This document shows positions 10,305-20,839 of a stretch of 64,000 nucleotides of DNA, piece after piece. The DNA is taken from the NCBI GenBank assembly GCA_039090855.1, contig CM077005.1, positions 14,547,921-14,611,920 on the forward strand, written 5' to 3'. A model generated the notes under the pieces. The model was not told the origin of the DNA. It was given only the letters and a program-made list of their open reading frames with translations, and did no database searches. This stretch comes from Macrothele yani (Eukaryota; Arthropoda; Arachnida; Araneae; Macrothelidae). The first letter of the stretch is position 1; every line of letters starts with the position of its first letter. A program made the translations under genes and the position numbers.

Positions 10305-11202
10305 TTCTCGTTTCCGCCAAGGTCGGGAAAGCATCGAAAACGACCCAAGAAGCGGTTGACCATCAGATGCAAGGACGACACTTCTGTGGTTATCGTTAAC
10401 AGCATTTTGGAAGAAGATCGACAGAAAACATGTGGAGAGATTTCATATGAAGCAAACATGTCTACCGCTTCGGTTTCAGAATCCTGACTGAAAAATTACA
10501 GAACAGAAAAGTGGCTGCCAAATGGGTTCCGCATAAACTGAGTGAAGAGCATTAAGCAGTTCGCAAAGGGATCGCAGAAGAATTGCTTCAGAGGTACGAG
10601 ACAGAAGGCGAGCAGTTTTTGGACAGAACAGTTTCTATAGACGAAACCTGGATACGAGATTTTGAACCAGAACTGAAATCTCAGTCCGCTCTGTGGAAAC
10701 CTTCAGAATAACCTCGCTAGAAAGAATTCCGCCGCCAACAATCGAAGGTTAAGCTGATGATGTTTAAGGCCTATGACACGGTTGGAGTGATAGCAACAGG
10801 CACAGTGCCCGAGAGCACCACTGTAACAGCGGAATACTACAGAAGGTTTCTTCAAAATGTTTTGCGCCCAAAGATTCGCCAAAGGCCCGAAGCTGGTGTC
10901 ATCAATTTGCACGACAACGCGAAGACGCATGTTTCCTGTACAGTAAGAGACATTCCGGAAAAGTGTGGACGAAAATTGCTTCCCCATGCGCCATACAGTC
11001 CCGACATGAGCCCACCAGAGTATGACTTGTTCCCAAAACTGAAGAAGCCACTCCGCGGGAAACGATTCAGGATGTTTCTAATGATGTGACCCGAGTAGTC
11101 CGACGCCTCAACAATGGAGGTGTCCTGACTGGAATACAAGACTTGCCCAAACGTTGGACCGCTATCATAAAGAAACATGGAGATTACTTCGAAGGCCTGT
11201 AA
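10305..11202 (+). pseudogene. Mariner transposase, remainder, broken
   Basis: It continues the frame of the last minisatellite unit: FRQGRESIENDPRSG, then a TGA where GRP is expected. Recognisable mariner blocks follow: NSILEEDRQ, KVAAKWVPHKLSEEH, TVSIDETWIRDFEPE (first Asp), GVINLHDNAKTH (second Asp) and YSPDMSPPEYDLFPKLK. The third catalytic position, 34 residues after the second, is Glu (PPEY), where mariners normally have Asp (DD34D). The end HGDYFEGL-stop is at 11202. Several stops and frameshifts (near 10350, 10480, 10553, 10708 and 11085) make it non-functional. Confidence 0.88.
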
Positions 11203-11276
11203 AGGTATGATGTGAAATAAATTAGTTTTGTAAGAGGTAACCCGCAATGTGCAAAACTTTTGAAATGACCCTCGTA

Positions 11277-11827
11277 CTTTTTCCGCCTGTAAGCCGGAAC
11301 ATTCAAATTAGGATTGCGTTAAAAAGACGCAAGAGTCTACTCTCATCTGGTTACTATTCTGAACAACACTTTCTGAGCGCCATCTCCACGATGAAACGCC
11401 GCTGCTATTCTAAGAATGAATTTATTTTCTGCGGGGAGAAAGACTGGTAGGACAGTAGCAGGTCAGTCCCAGATGGAAGTTTTCAGAGCACTGAATGTTT
11501 CACAATATGTCTTTCAAGACTCTAGACACAGTTCCGACAGACAAGATGCTTGACAATGCCATTCCAGAGCCTGCTGAAGATGATTGCTATATAAGTCTGA
11601 CTGCTAGACGAGTTCAGGAACACACTGGTGACGACATGCTCGTGCCCTCTAGCACAGCGCCAAATAGTTCAGAGAATCGGCAAGCTGCAGGAACTTCCTG
11701 CCTACCTGCGATGAGGCGCTCATCCTTCCTAGAAATCTCGATTCTAGAAACATCATAACTTCTGAAGTTCCTCGAACATTTCAAACTTCCTCTATAGATC
11801 CATAGTGCTTTAATCAGTGATATTATA
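11277..11827. other. No firm gene; possible small kinase-exon fragment
   Basis: Mostly unassigned intron DNA. At 11373-11406 the sequence CTGAGCGCCATCTCCACGAT resembles kinase exon 2 (5267-5300, CTGAGCGCTATCTCTACGAT), and the match continues for about 34 bp with five mismatches. The open frame at 11495-11758 has no recognisable family. Confidence 0.3.
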
Positions 11828-13206
11828 CACTCATGGACAATAAAATTTGCTCACCAAGGAGGAATCATCCGATTGAACTCAAATTTTATGGACGTAATGA
11901 TACACATGATGGCAAAAACAGGGCTGCAGTACAATTACAGAAGGATCTGTGGCACGCAGTCCGGTCATCTTCGTGCGGCGATACATGCTGCAATACGGTC
12001 CGGCATGGAGGCGAACAGACATTTGATGGTGTCCTGCGGCAGACTGACCCACACGTCTCGGACGGTGTGCTCCAAATTTCGGATAGTGCGGCACGGCGGC
12101 AGCCGGCGTTTCAACTGGCCCCCACACATGTTTGATAGGGGATATGTCCGGGGAGCGGGCAAGCCATGGAAGCGTCTGAGCATGACGTAGGCCAGTCCTG
12201 TGCAACCCAAGTCGTGTGCAGGCGGGCATTACCCTGCTGGTGTAGCGCACTTGGGATCCCGGACAGGAATGGGAGCATATGGGGCCGTAGGATCTCATCC
12301 ACATACCGCTGGCCCGTTAATGATTCATGTACCACTACTACAGCCGATCGGCTATCGTAGGCTATGGCTCCTCACACCATAATGCCTGCAGTGGGAGAGG
12401 TGTGGCGCTCGATAGCGACGTTGGGATTGTGCCGTTGACCTCAACACCCAGTCACGATGATCATCTGTCCCCAAAATGAAGCGGCACTCATTGCTAAACA
12501 CCACACGTCGCCAGTCTGTGGCGTTCCACTTCACTCTAGTCTGGCATCACTGCAAACGGAAACGGTGATGCTCCGGTGTTAATGGCAGCACACGTAAGGG
12601 TCGCTGGGATCGCAGATTCGCTTCCGCGAGGCGTCGGGAAATGGTTCGTGGGCACACAGGAGATGCTACGTCTGCCTGTATAGTGGACCGGGTCCCCGTG
12701 GGGTCCGTTCATGCCTGGCGCACGATTCGTCGATGCTCTCTGCCGGTGGTCCTGCTGGTCCGTCCGGAGCCGCTCCGCGGTGTGGGATCACCGTCACGTG
12801 TCCACTGCTTCACATGCAGTCGGACGGTGTGTTCATAACAATTAACGTGGTGGGCTATACGGCTTGCAGACCACCCTGCGGTTTTCAGCCCAATGATCAG
12901 GCCTTTCTCAAAGTTCGTACGCTGCGTATATAAATCGACGTCTCTGACGTCTAACCGGCATTCTTGTCACTCTATACTCTTCCTTGCATCAGCCGTTGCT
13001 TTTCGCTTTCATGGGGCATCGATTACACGCCAATTTATAAAGCTGCCGGTTCGTGCTTGCTACGCCACCACATGGCGTGCGATCATGCGCAATCGCACCA
13101 AAACGTGTATCATTTGCATACCAGCACGCACTGCAGCTATTTGCAAAGTTTTGCGGTTGTAGCATGTTTTCTTCTATAGGTGCGCAAATTTTATTGTCCG
13201 TGAATG
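11828..13206 (-). mobile_element. Tc1-like element, family III, decayed
   Basis: The inverted ends share GGACAATAAAATTTGC (left near 11834, right complement near 13185-13200). TA flanks both ends (11826-11827 and 13207-13208). The length, about 1.38 kb, is normal for Tc1. The minus strand carries transposase remnants. It lies in the kinase intron. Confidence 0.8.
11965..12534 (-). pseudogene. Tc1-like transposase, decayed (family III)
   Basis: Recognisable blocks on the minus strand, in order: DWRRVVFSNECRF (first catalytic block, with Asn where the Asp of FSDESRF should be), GQRYVDEILRPHMLPFL, SALHQQGNARLHTT (Gly replaces the second Asp of QQDNAR), and IAACIAARR near the C-terminus. They lie in different frames. 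Two of the three catalytic residues are lost. The N-terminal half beyond about 12560 is too diverged for me to place. Confidence 0.75.
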
Positions 13207-13208
13207 TA

Positions 13209-15220
13209 CTTAAATTATGCTTGTGCGAATACTTTGGTGAACGTGGCGGAAACAATTAAGATTTATGTGTTTTGAACATGCGGAATTTCGTAAAACGTAT
13301 TCTTACGTCACAGGATCAAGAAGAAATGCAGAGAACAGTAAACCTACCATCGACGAAAGTAAGGTATGTGATAGCGATTCGATGTCCAAACCAAGTACAA
13401 GTAGTGAGAGACACCAGGAAGAATCGCCTTTATGGTGAAAGCTATTTAGCAATGGGTTTGTTTAACTTATGCTAGTGATGAATATTGTCCCATTCTATTG
13501 TGTATTATTTGTGGCAAAAAAAAAAACAACTAACTAATATTACATTATTAAGTACTCTTACTTAATATTGTTGCTACCCCCGGGTCGCCGGATTATCGAA
13601 TAAAAATAAGCTTTAAGAATTTAGATGTCAGGATGTCAGGCAATGGCTGACGGCTCGGAGGTAGACAGTAGAATTTAGAATAATATTTGTGAGCTCTTTT
13701 TATCGCCGAAATCTTATGTACTGGTGAAGAGAATTTATCCTGCAATTAGCCAATTAAAACCAAGAAATTCTGACACTCATTAATTAGTCATGCAACTTCA
13801 GGACTGGCACGAGACAACAGACATTTAATCAATTAACAACAAAATATGAGGATAATGATGAAAACGTCTATGTACAGAGGATTGTGAAGGAGGGGCATCA
13901 AGTAGACTCGCCCCTTTCGGGATAGCACTGAGGCTGAATTTATCATTAAAATCAATGATTATTTGTTGGCCTATAAAGTCCGGCTTTAAAAACAGTTCTC
14001 AGCCGACAAGAGTCTATTGGCTGACCGGAGCCAATCTAATAACAACTGGCATGCATACATAAGTTCTGTACTTACAGATATGCTGTTTCCTCAGGTATCC
14101 ATGTTTGATGTATTTATATTCGAAGCGCACCTGTGTGATGACACGCTCATTTCAGAGCGGGCACTATAACCAATGGAGAGCGGAGTCGAACCCCATCTCC
14201 CACTTTCTCTCGTGCACTGCATTCACCTGCATGAAATCATGGACGCATTTATGCGCACCAATGTCGTATTGGAACGAAGCCGCTGACATGTAGGAGGATC
14301 CTTTCGTCTCTCTAAAGGTGATTCTCGCATACATCACCGGTCGGCATCTCCGTCATTCGGGGCTGTAATTCCATCACATCGTGTGACCTCCGGGATACTG
14401 GCTTTCTCTTACGTGCAATCTAGCACCAGGAAAAGAGGTATCGTCCTCTCTCTCTCCTATTACCTCGCGGTAATATCAACCGCTCGGCAGCTCCTTGTAT
14501 AGCTGGCCGGCATCTTCGGACAGAAACTCTTCCTCCGAGCAGGGTCTGCTTCACCGAGACTCGTTCCCTTCACGGTTCGGAACCAGACTATATTCTTTTT
14601 CGCTTGTTTACATCATTCACAGATTCCTTGTTCTTCTTCTTAGGGGGTCTGTTTAAACTCTCTTGTCAGCCTGAAAGCATTTGGCGCGGTGAAGTGGTAT
14701 GAAATACATGCCTCTGCATTCGGAATATGTGGTGGGTCCCACTTCCTGAAAGTACGGAAAACACATAACTAACACTCCTTTGTCCTGCCAAGGTTCGGAG
14801 TAGCAAACGCCATAAGTTTCCTGATCTGTTGACACTTTAATAGGTATCCGACTTGACCGACACGCACTAAGGGGGCGACGCATCGTGTTCCCCACACCAG
14901 GCTAGGATTTCTCCCTTCCAAGAAAAAGGACTCTTATCTGTGTTCTCCTCTTTTGCAATGCGGGAAACCACTAGCTGTTAATTTTCACCCAATAATTAAT
15001 GCTGTTCCCGCCTATTGCCAAACCTGCTAATCGAATTCATTTTAGTACCTAAAAAGTCGTAACAATATAATTTGTGTTAGAATCATTTACATCTGTTTTG
15101 ATCCCAATTTAATATTCCTTATGTCGTTTTATTCGTTCTTTTTTGATAATCTGATAAAATAAAATAAATATTATGCAAATGGCTTAACATTGTGTAGGCC
15201 TGGTGTAATGATGCCAGCTG
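13209..15220. other. About 2 kb of intron with no recognised feature
   Basis: I see no transposon end, SINE head or coding motif. The longest frames (14105-14293 plus, 14653-14895 minus) match nothing I know. A CT-rich stretch lies near 14430-14460. Confidence 0.4.
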
Positions 15221-15224
15221 GGCT

Positions 15225-16078
15225 TTCGCGATGTCTGAAGATGTCTGAAGGCCTACTTCAAATGTTCTGCGATGTTTGAAAGCCTGATCCAAGGGTTCCG
15301 TGATGTCTGAAGACGTACTTCAAGGGTTTCTCGATGTCTGAAGGCATACTTTTGGGCGATCCTCAATGTCTGAAGGCATACTTCGGGCGATCCTCAATGT
15401 CTGAAGGACTGATCCAAGGGTTCCGTGATGTCTAAAGGCGTACTTCTAGGGATACTCGATATCTGAAGGCGTACTTCAAGGGTTTCTCGATGTCTAAAGG
15501 CGCACTTCAAGGGTTCCTCGATGTCTGAAGGCGCACTTAAGGGTTCCTCGATGTCTGGAGGCCTACTTCTTGAGTTTCTCGATGTCTGAAGGCCTACTTC
15601 AAGTGTTTCGTGATGTCTAAAGGCCTGATCCAAGTATTCCGTGATGTCTGAAGGCGTCCTTCAATTCAAGACATCCTCGATATCTGAAGACGTACTTCAA
15701 GGGTTTTTCGATGTCTGAAGATGTATTTCAAGGATTCCTCGATTTCTGAAAGCCTACTTCAAGGTTTCCTCGATGTCTGAAGGTTTACTTCGTGTTCCGC
15801 GATGCCTGAAGGCCTGATGAAAGGGTTCCGTGATGTCTAAAGGCATACTTCAAGGAATCCTCGATATCTGAAGGCGCACTTCAAGGGTTCCTCGATTTCT
15901 GAAAGCCTAATTCAAAGTTCCCTCGATGTCTGAAGGCCTACTTCAAGTGTTCTGTGATGTGTGAAGACTTGATCCAAGTCTCCCGTGATGTCTAAAGGTG
16001 CACTTCAAGGGTCCCTTGATGTCTGAAGACCTGATCCAAGGGTTTCGCGATGTCTGAAGGCCTAGTCCAAGGGTTTCG
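15225..16078. repeat. 31-bp minisatellite, about 27 diverged copies
   Basis: The unit is GATGTCTGAAGGCCTACTTC followed by AAGGGTTYCTC, 31 bp. Two main variants alternate irregularly, one with CCTACTTCAAG and the other with CCTGATCCAAG plus TTCCGTG. Both strands stay partly open through it, but the frame is an artefact of the repeat. I could not relate the unit to any transposase. Confidence 0.9.
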
Positions 16079-16308
16079 GAAAGTAAAAAAGTTTGGAAAA
16101 CATTAGTTTATTCTTACAAGGCTAAGGGGAAAGCAACGCTTTCTGTTCACTCGTTTTAGCCGCGTTCGGCCCACTTCTTAGGCAGCGAATATATTCGTTC
16201 GAGATTATTTCAGTCCACCTTGCTAAAACCGCGTTAATTCGTTTCAGCCGTTTGAAGGGTTAAAATGCAGCGATTAACGCACAAAAATAAATGCAATGCA
16301 ATAAAATA

Positions 16309-17390
16309 CACTGCTGGCCACTCAAAATGCAACATCAAGAAGGACACGAGATAGCAAAGCCAGATTTACTGGACACATAACAACAGATACAAAGATGAAA
16401 CGATTGAGCTTACAGGCCCGTGCGACTTGCGGAACACGCAGACATCAATAGTTTGTGTGGCCCCCATGGCTGGCAATAACGGCCGCTACACACCGCGGCA
16501 TCAAAAATAAGAGGCTTTGAATGTAGGGCTTGGGGTATGTCGGTCCAGGCTGCTTCCACACGTTGCCACAGTTCATCAGGGCGTGGCCGCGGGTGTTGCT
16601 TGCTGGGCCACTCGGTTGCCGATCACCGACCAGACGTGTTCGATGGGCGACATACCGGGAGAACACCACCGTGGTGTTGCAAGGCAGAAGCTGGATTCGT
16701 CGGAGAAAACAATGTCCGTGCTATTCCGTAGTCCAGGTGCGGCGTTCAACGGCCCACTGCCGCCGCACTCGCCGGGGATGTAACGTCAATGGCGCCGTGC
16801 GACAAGTCCCGGCTCCTGCAGGCGACGTCAACGGTACGCGCTGACACAGGTTATTGCGCAACACACCCTAATTCCTGCGCTAACGTTCGTGATGAGGCGG
16901 TGCGAGCCGTCAATGCCCGCGGCCCAACATGCTGGTGCTCTCGTTCGGTAGAGTGCCGCGGCTGCGGCAATCGGTCACATCGGTCCGTCGGCCCCTTCTG
17001 CACCCACAGAATCCATACTCGCCTCACTGTGGGTGAATGTCGTCCCACACGGGCGCCGATGTCTCGGTACGATAAACCGCTGTCGCGATAAGCCACTATT
17101 CGTCCTCTGTCGAACTCCGAAACGTGCTGGAATGACTGCCGTATTCTGCGACGAGGCATCAGGAAGCTTCCCACGCACAAGTCCGGCAGCACAACACACT
17201 TCCACTACTTACACTCCGCCTTCTGTGCACCCTTCTTATAGTGCTTCTCGGTGGCGTGCCGGGCACACATGATTTGCATATGCCTGCAATGCTAATCGTT
17301 TGCATGTCCTCTCGCGGGCGACGCATGCTGCGAATTTCAGGCCAATCGGATGCTTCCTTCTTGGTGTTGCATTTTGGGTGGCCAGCAGTG
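16309..17390 (-). mobile_element. Tc1-like element, family IV, internally deleted copy
   Basis: The left end CACTGCTGGCCACTCAAAAT starts at 16309 after TA, and the complementary right end GGGTGGCCAGCAGTG precedes TA at 17391. The longer sister copy is 24180-25580. Comparison shows about 300 bp missing after 16660, removing the central catalytic part. It ends about 95 bp from kinase exon 1, inside the intron. Confidence 0.88.
16445..17159 (-). pseudogene. Tc1-like transposase, internally deleted (family IV copy 2)
   Basis: It starts MPRRRIRQSFQHVSEFDRGR at 17159 and keeps the N-terminal helix-turn-helix (GLSYRDIGARVGRH, TVRRVWILWVQ) and the region ending ELGCVAQ. It then jumps across the deletion to the C-terminal part ending GGHTNY-stop at 16445. 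The segment between the first catalytic Asp and the block with the second is gone, and the frame shifts near 16850. The N-terminal 113 residues are in one frame and better preserved than in the longer copy at 24310-25349. Confidence 0.82.
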
Positions 17391-17484
17391 TAAATTTAAA
17401 ATTAAGAAAAGCAAAAACAGCATACATCTTAATGAAAACGGAACAGGAACGTGTAAAGTGTTAACACTTTCGCGTAACGCTCAC

Positions 17485-18141
17485 CTTGAAGTCGAGCAAG
17501 GCAAAGTTGGTGATCATCTCGACAAAGAGTATTCCAGTGCACCAAATATCAATCTTGTCCGCCCTGAAGCTGTAGGAGGTTTCACTGAGGTTTTCGACAT
17601 GGCGAACTTCAGGAGGCCGCCATCTTCCAGGCAGTCCTACTTGTTTCAGGGAGTCAATTTTCTTTTTCTTGGTTATGAAACTGAAATCTGCTAAGACGAT
17701 GTTCTCGTGGGAACTCACCAACACGTTGTCTGCCTTTATGTCCAGGTGGAATATACCTTGTTCGTGAAGATAATTCAGTCCGCTCAGTAACTGGTACATC
17801 CAAACTCGAATCATTTCAAAGGAGTAAGGCAGTCGGCGAAACACTTCAGTCTGCAGCTTACGGTTCAGTGTAGTTTCCTCCTGCGGAGAAATGAATACTG
17901 TTAAGTGATTAGGATAGTAAAGCACATCCACCAGGGGTAGAATGTGGGGGTGTACTAATTTTGGCCAAAGGGTTTGTTCTTCCTCCGTAGTTTCGGTGAC
18001 GACCTTGAAAACAAACGTTCTCCTTGATCTGGCAGTTCTGCCTGAGAACACAACACTGAAGTATCCACGAGCCAGAAGGGAAATAATTTCATACCCGTCA
18101 GCACTCATCAGGCTTGCTGCCCTCAATCGCTTGTCCAACAT
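17485..18141 (-). CDS. Divergent Ser/Thr protein kinase, 5' exon (N-lobe and catalytic loop)
   Basis: It encodes residues 1-219. An in-frame TAA two codons upstream fixes ATG at 18141; a second ATG is at residue 12. Kinase motifs in order: a weak glycine loop (ARGYFSVVF, 24-32), the ATP-anchoring Lys46 (FVFK), catalytic loop HLDIKADN (132-139, Leu for the usual Arg of HRD), DFS instead of DFG (152-154), PPE instead of APE (176-178) and DIW (198-200). Lys46, Asp134, Lys136, Asn139 and Asp152 are all present, so activity is possible. HLD is also known from Mos kinases. The overall look is nearer to SBK-like or lineage-specific kinases, but I cannot assign a family. The donor GTGAGC follows Lys219. 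Confidence 0.8.
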
Positions 18142-18272
18142 TGATTACACCGCCACCTGTTGATAAAAAGTCCGAATTAACTTTTGCATTATCAGCGCAG
18201 AAAATAACGAACTATTTGTTTAATACCATACAAAGAACATAAACAAAACATCTTTCTTCCAGATAGGCAAAA

Positions 18273-18461
18273 ACGTTTTTTTGTTTTTTTTTTTTATTAG
18301 GGGGTTTAACGACCACCGTGAGCAACGCAATAGGCTATATAAGCAGTCCCCCGTAATAAAAAAAATGAGTTTAGGTACCATGCCTCACCGGGATTCTAAC
18401 CCGGACCTATCTCGGACGAATGATCACATGCCATCGCTTAGACCACTGAGCCACCAGGGCG
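18273..18461 (-). mobile_element. SINE family A, degenerate
   Basis: T-run, then GGGTTTAACGACCACCGTGA, then the reversed tRNA-like head (GATTCTAACCC as the B box, GAGCCACCAGGGC). The middle CCCTAAATTAGGGTCAC block is lost. It lies just upstream of the kinase start, so it could affect expression; that is speculation. Confidence 0.8.
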
Positions 18462-18629
18462 ATAGCTAAAACCGTACTCACTGTTATTGGTCTGCAATAA
18501 TTCATTGGTCAGAGAAAATATTTTAAGGTGAAATTGATACCTACACTCGTTTTGTTTTTTGTTTTTTTTCGTATTGGAACACATGACAATGCGTGATATA
18601 CAGGGTGTCCGATAAATAACTGTGCACTG

Positions 18630-19010
18630 AAAGTAACACTTCCCCTGTCGAACTGGTTCCGACAGGAGATGTTGGAAATGGTCACTAATGAAGCCCAAAC
18701 ATGTCTACACACGCTTCTACTATTGGTGAAGACCTTTTTCAGGGTGTGTGGTGGGATTTGTTGGATGTAGGTCATTATTGCAGCCTGTAGCTCTTGTAGT
18801 GCATGCGGATTACCTGCTTACACTTTCCCCTTCAGTGATTCCCTCATCTGTAAAGAAAGTCACGTCCAGAATGTCCTCACCTTCTTCAGACAGGAACCCT
18901 TGGAAAGCTGCAGTACAGAACACAGGCTTTGCGGTCTGTTTCCTTCAGCTTGTACGGGTAGAAATGCAACTTCAATTTCAGAATATCGTGGGATGTACTC
19001 TATGGCATAT
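18630..19010 (-). pseudogene. maT/IS630-like transposase, C-terminal and central relic
   Basis: Read on the minus strand from 19010: KRLSQQANMP, a stop, then STSHDILKLKLHFYPYKLK (linker to the catalytic domain), a frameshift, GFLSEEGEDILDVTFFTDEG (first catalytic Asp), a large deletion, then HALQELQAAIMTYIQQIPPH and VCRHVWASLVTISN near the C-terminus. The second and third catalytic residues are deleted. The family call rests on the KLHFYPYK and FFTDE blocks, known from IS630/maT-type transposases. Confidence 0.7.
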
Positions 19011-20361
19011 TAGCTTGTTGTGACAGCCGCTTCACGGACTTGTGTGGACTCCTCTGTATCCTATCCTGGATATCGTGTACGGTCTCGTCTATGGCACATT
19101 AGCTTGTTGTGACAGCCGCTTCACGGACTTGTGTGGACTCCTCTGTATCCTATCCTGGATATCGTGTACGGTCTCGTCTATGGCACATTAGTTTGTTGTG
19201 ACAGCCGCTTCACGGACTTGTGTGGACTCCTCTGTATCCTATCCTGGATATCGTCTACGGTCTCGTCTATGGCACATTAGTTTGTTGTGACAGCCGCTTC
19301 ACGGACTTGTGTGGACTCCTCTGTATCCTGTCCTGGATATCGTCTACGGTCTTGTCTATGGCACATTAGCTTGTTGTGACAGCCGCTTCACGGACTTGTG
19401 TGGACTCCTCTGTATCCTGTCCTGGATATCGTGTATGGTCTCGTCTATGGCACATTAGCTTGTTGTGACAGCCGCTTCACGGACTTGTGTGGACTCCTCT
19501 GTATCCTGTCCTGGATATCGTGTACGGTCTCGTCTATGGCACATTAGCTTGTCGCGACAGCCGCTTCACGGACTTGTGTGGAGTCCTCTGTGTCCTGTCC
19601 TGGATATCGTGTACGGTCTCGTCTATGGCACATTAGCTTGTTGTGACAGCCGCTTCACGGACTTGTGTGGACCGATCTGTATCCTGTCCTGGATATCGTG
19701 TACGGTCTCGTCAATGGCACATTAGCTTGTTGTGACAGCCGCTTCACGGACTTGTGTGGATTCTTCTGTATCCTGTCCTGGATATCGTGTACGGTCTCGT
19801 CTGTGGCACATTAGCTTGTTGTGACAGCCGCTTCACGGACTTGTGTGGGCTCCTCTGTATCCTGTCCTGGATATCGTGTACCGTCTCGTCTATGGCACAT
19901 TAGCTTGTTGTGACAGCCGCTTCACGGACTTGTGTGAACTCCTCTGTATCTTGTCCTGGATATCGTGTACGGTCTCGTCTGTGGCACATTAGCTTGTTGT
20001 GACAGCCGCTTCACGGACTTGTGTGGACTCCTCTGTATCCTGTCCTGGATATCGTGTACGGTCTCGTCTATGGCACATTAGCTTATTGTGACAGCCGCTT
20101 CACGAACTTGTGTGGACTCCTCTGTATCCTGTCCTGGATATCGTGTACGGTCTCGTCTGTGGCACATTAGCTTGTTGTGACAGCCGCTTCACGGACTTGT
20201 GTGGACTCCTCTGTATCCTGTCCTGGATATCGCGTACGGTCTCGTCTATGGCACATTAGCTTGTTGTGACAGCCGCTTCACGGAGTTGTGTGGACTCCTC
20301 TGTATCCTGTCCTGGATATCGTGTACCGTCCCGTCTATGGCACATTAGCTTGTTGTGACAA
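18993..20361 (-). repeat. 89-bp satellite derived from transposase helix-turn-helix codons, about 15 copies
   Basis: The unit begins CTTGTTGTGACAGCCGCTTC and ends GTCTATGGCACATTAG. On the minus strand each unit encodes DETVHDIQDRIQ then RSPHKSVKRLSQQANVP, which is the N-terminal DNA-binding stretch of the adjoining maT-like transposase. Since 89 is not a multiple of three, the frame does not continue from unit to unit. The proximal unit runs into STSHDILKLKLHFYPYKLK. Units are 95% or more alike by eye, so the array is young or homogenised. Confidence 0.93.
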
Positions 20362-20429
20362 ATTGATAATGTTCCGAAAGTCAAAGCTTATCCAATGCAT
20401 TGTTCACTCAGTGTACATGTACATAAAAT

Positions 20430-20612
20430 GGTCGCCTCCCCGGTGGCGCAGTGGTCTAAGCGATGGCTTATGACCATTCGTGAAGGGTCCCTATTCAAAT
20501 CCCAGTGAGTCATGGATGTTGTGCTTGTCTTACGGCACTGGCTCTCTTGGACCTTTCCTGTTATCTCCCCTCCATATTTACTGTTGCTGATTGGTATATA
20601 AAATGACACTTA
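20430..20612 (+). mobile_element. SINE with a family A-like head and a different tail
   Basis: The head CCCCGGTGGCGCAGTGGTCT and the body GGCACTGGCTCTCTTGG match family A, but the second half (GTTATCTCCCCTCCATATTT and GTTGCTGATTGGTATATAAA) does not. This looks like an older subfamily or a chimaera. Confidence 0.7.
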
Positions 20613-20839
20613 ACACAACAAATACCTACTTATTCACCTTTTAATACAACTGAAACTGCTTAAGAAATATATAAAAGAAAAAAATATATACAGTATAAGA
20701 AAGCAAATGCCAACAAATTAGGTAGCAATATCACTCCGGTGTTCAATACGTTACGATCACTTCCAGAATTTTTAAAAATGGATCTTCATTACTATTCAAC
20801 CTTTTACGCCAAATAAATTCGCATTGGTTATACTATTTC

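Larger units (their letters stand above)
5571..11276 (+). mobile_element. Mariner element, expanded to 5.7 kb by a foldback insertion and an internal minisatellite
   Basis: The left end TACGTAGGTCATTTCAAAAG starts at 5571 and its reverse complement TACGAGGGTCATTTCAAAAG starts at 11276 on the minus strand, each including the TA target. The transposase gene is laid out between them in order: N-terminus (about 5757-5846), a 663-bp insertion (5847-6509), the helix-turn-helix codons amplified into a 37-bp minisatellite (6530-10304), then the rest of the transposase (10305-11202). Mariners are usually about 1.3 kb. Removing the insertion and array leaves about the expected length. Confidence 0.85.
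5420..17484 (-). other. Long intron (about 12 kb) of the kinase gene
   Basis: The donor is TTCAAG|GTGAGC (exon ends at 17485) and the acceptor TTTTGCAG|CGG (exon starts at 5419), both close to consensus and both phase 0. The intron is filled with transposons: a mariner split by a foldback element and a minisatellite (5571-11276), a Tc1 relic (11828-13206), a 31-bp minisatellite (15225-16078) and a deleted Tc1 (16309-17390). That both halves of the kinase lie on one strand and complement each other is the main support for one gene. Confidence 0.7.
18601..20361 (-). mobile_element. maT/IS630-like transposon relic whose 5' part is a satellite
   Basis: The left terminus CAGGGTGTCCGATAAATAAC follows TA at 18599. 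The minus strand then gives a C-terminal transposase stretch (MTYIQQIPPHTLKKVFTNSR), an inner catalytic block (DVTFFTDEGITEGES, with the first Asp) and the helix-turn-helix block, which merges into the 89-bp array. No opposite terminus is visible beyond 20361. Confidence 0.72.

Noticed and set aside
15394..15633. Repeat protein encoded by the 31-bp minisatellite
   Set aside because: The 31-bp unit shifts frame at each copy and the open frame ends within the array.
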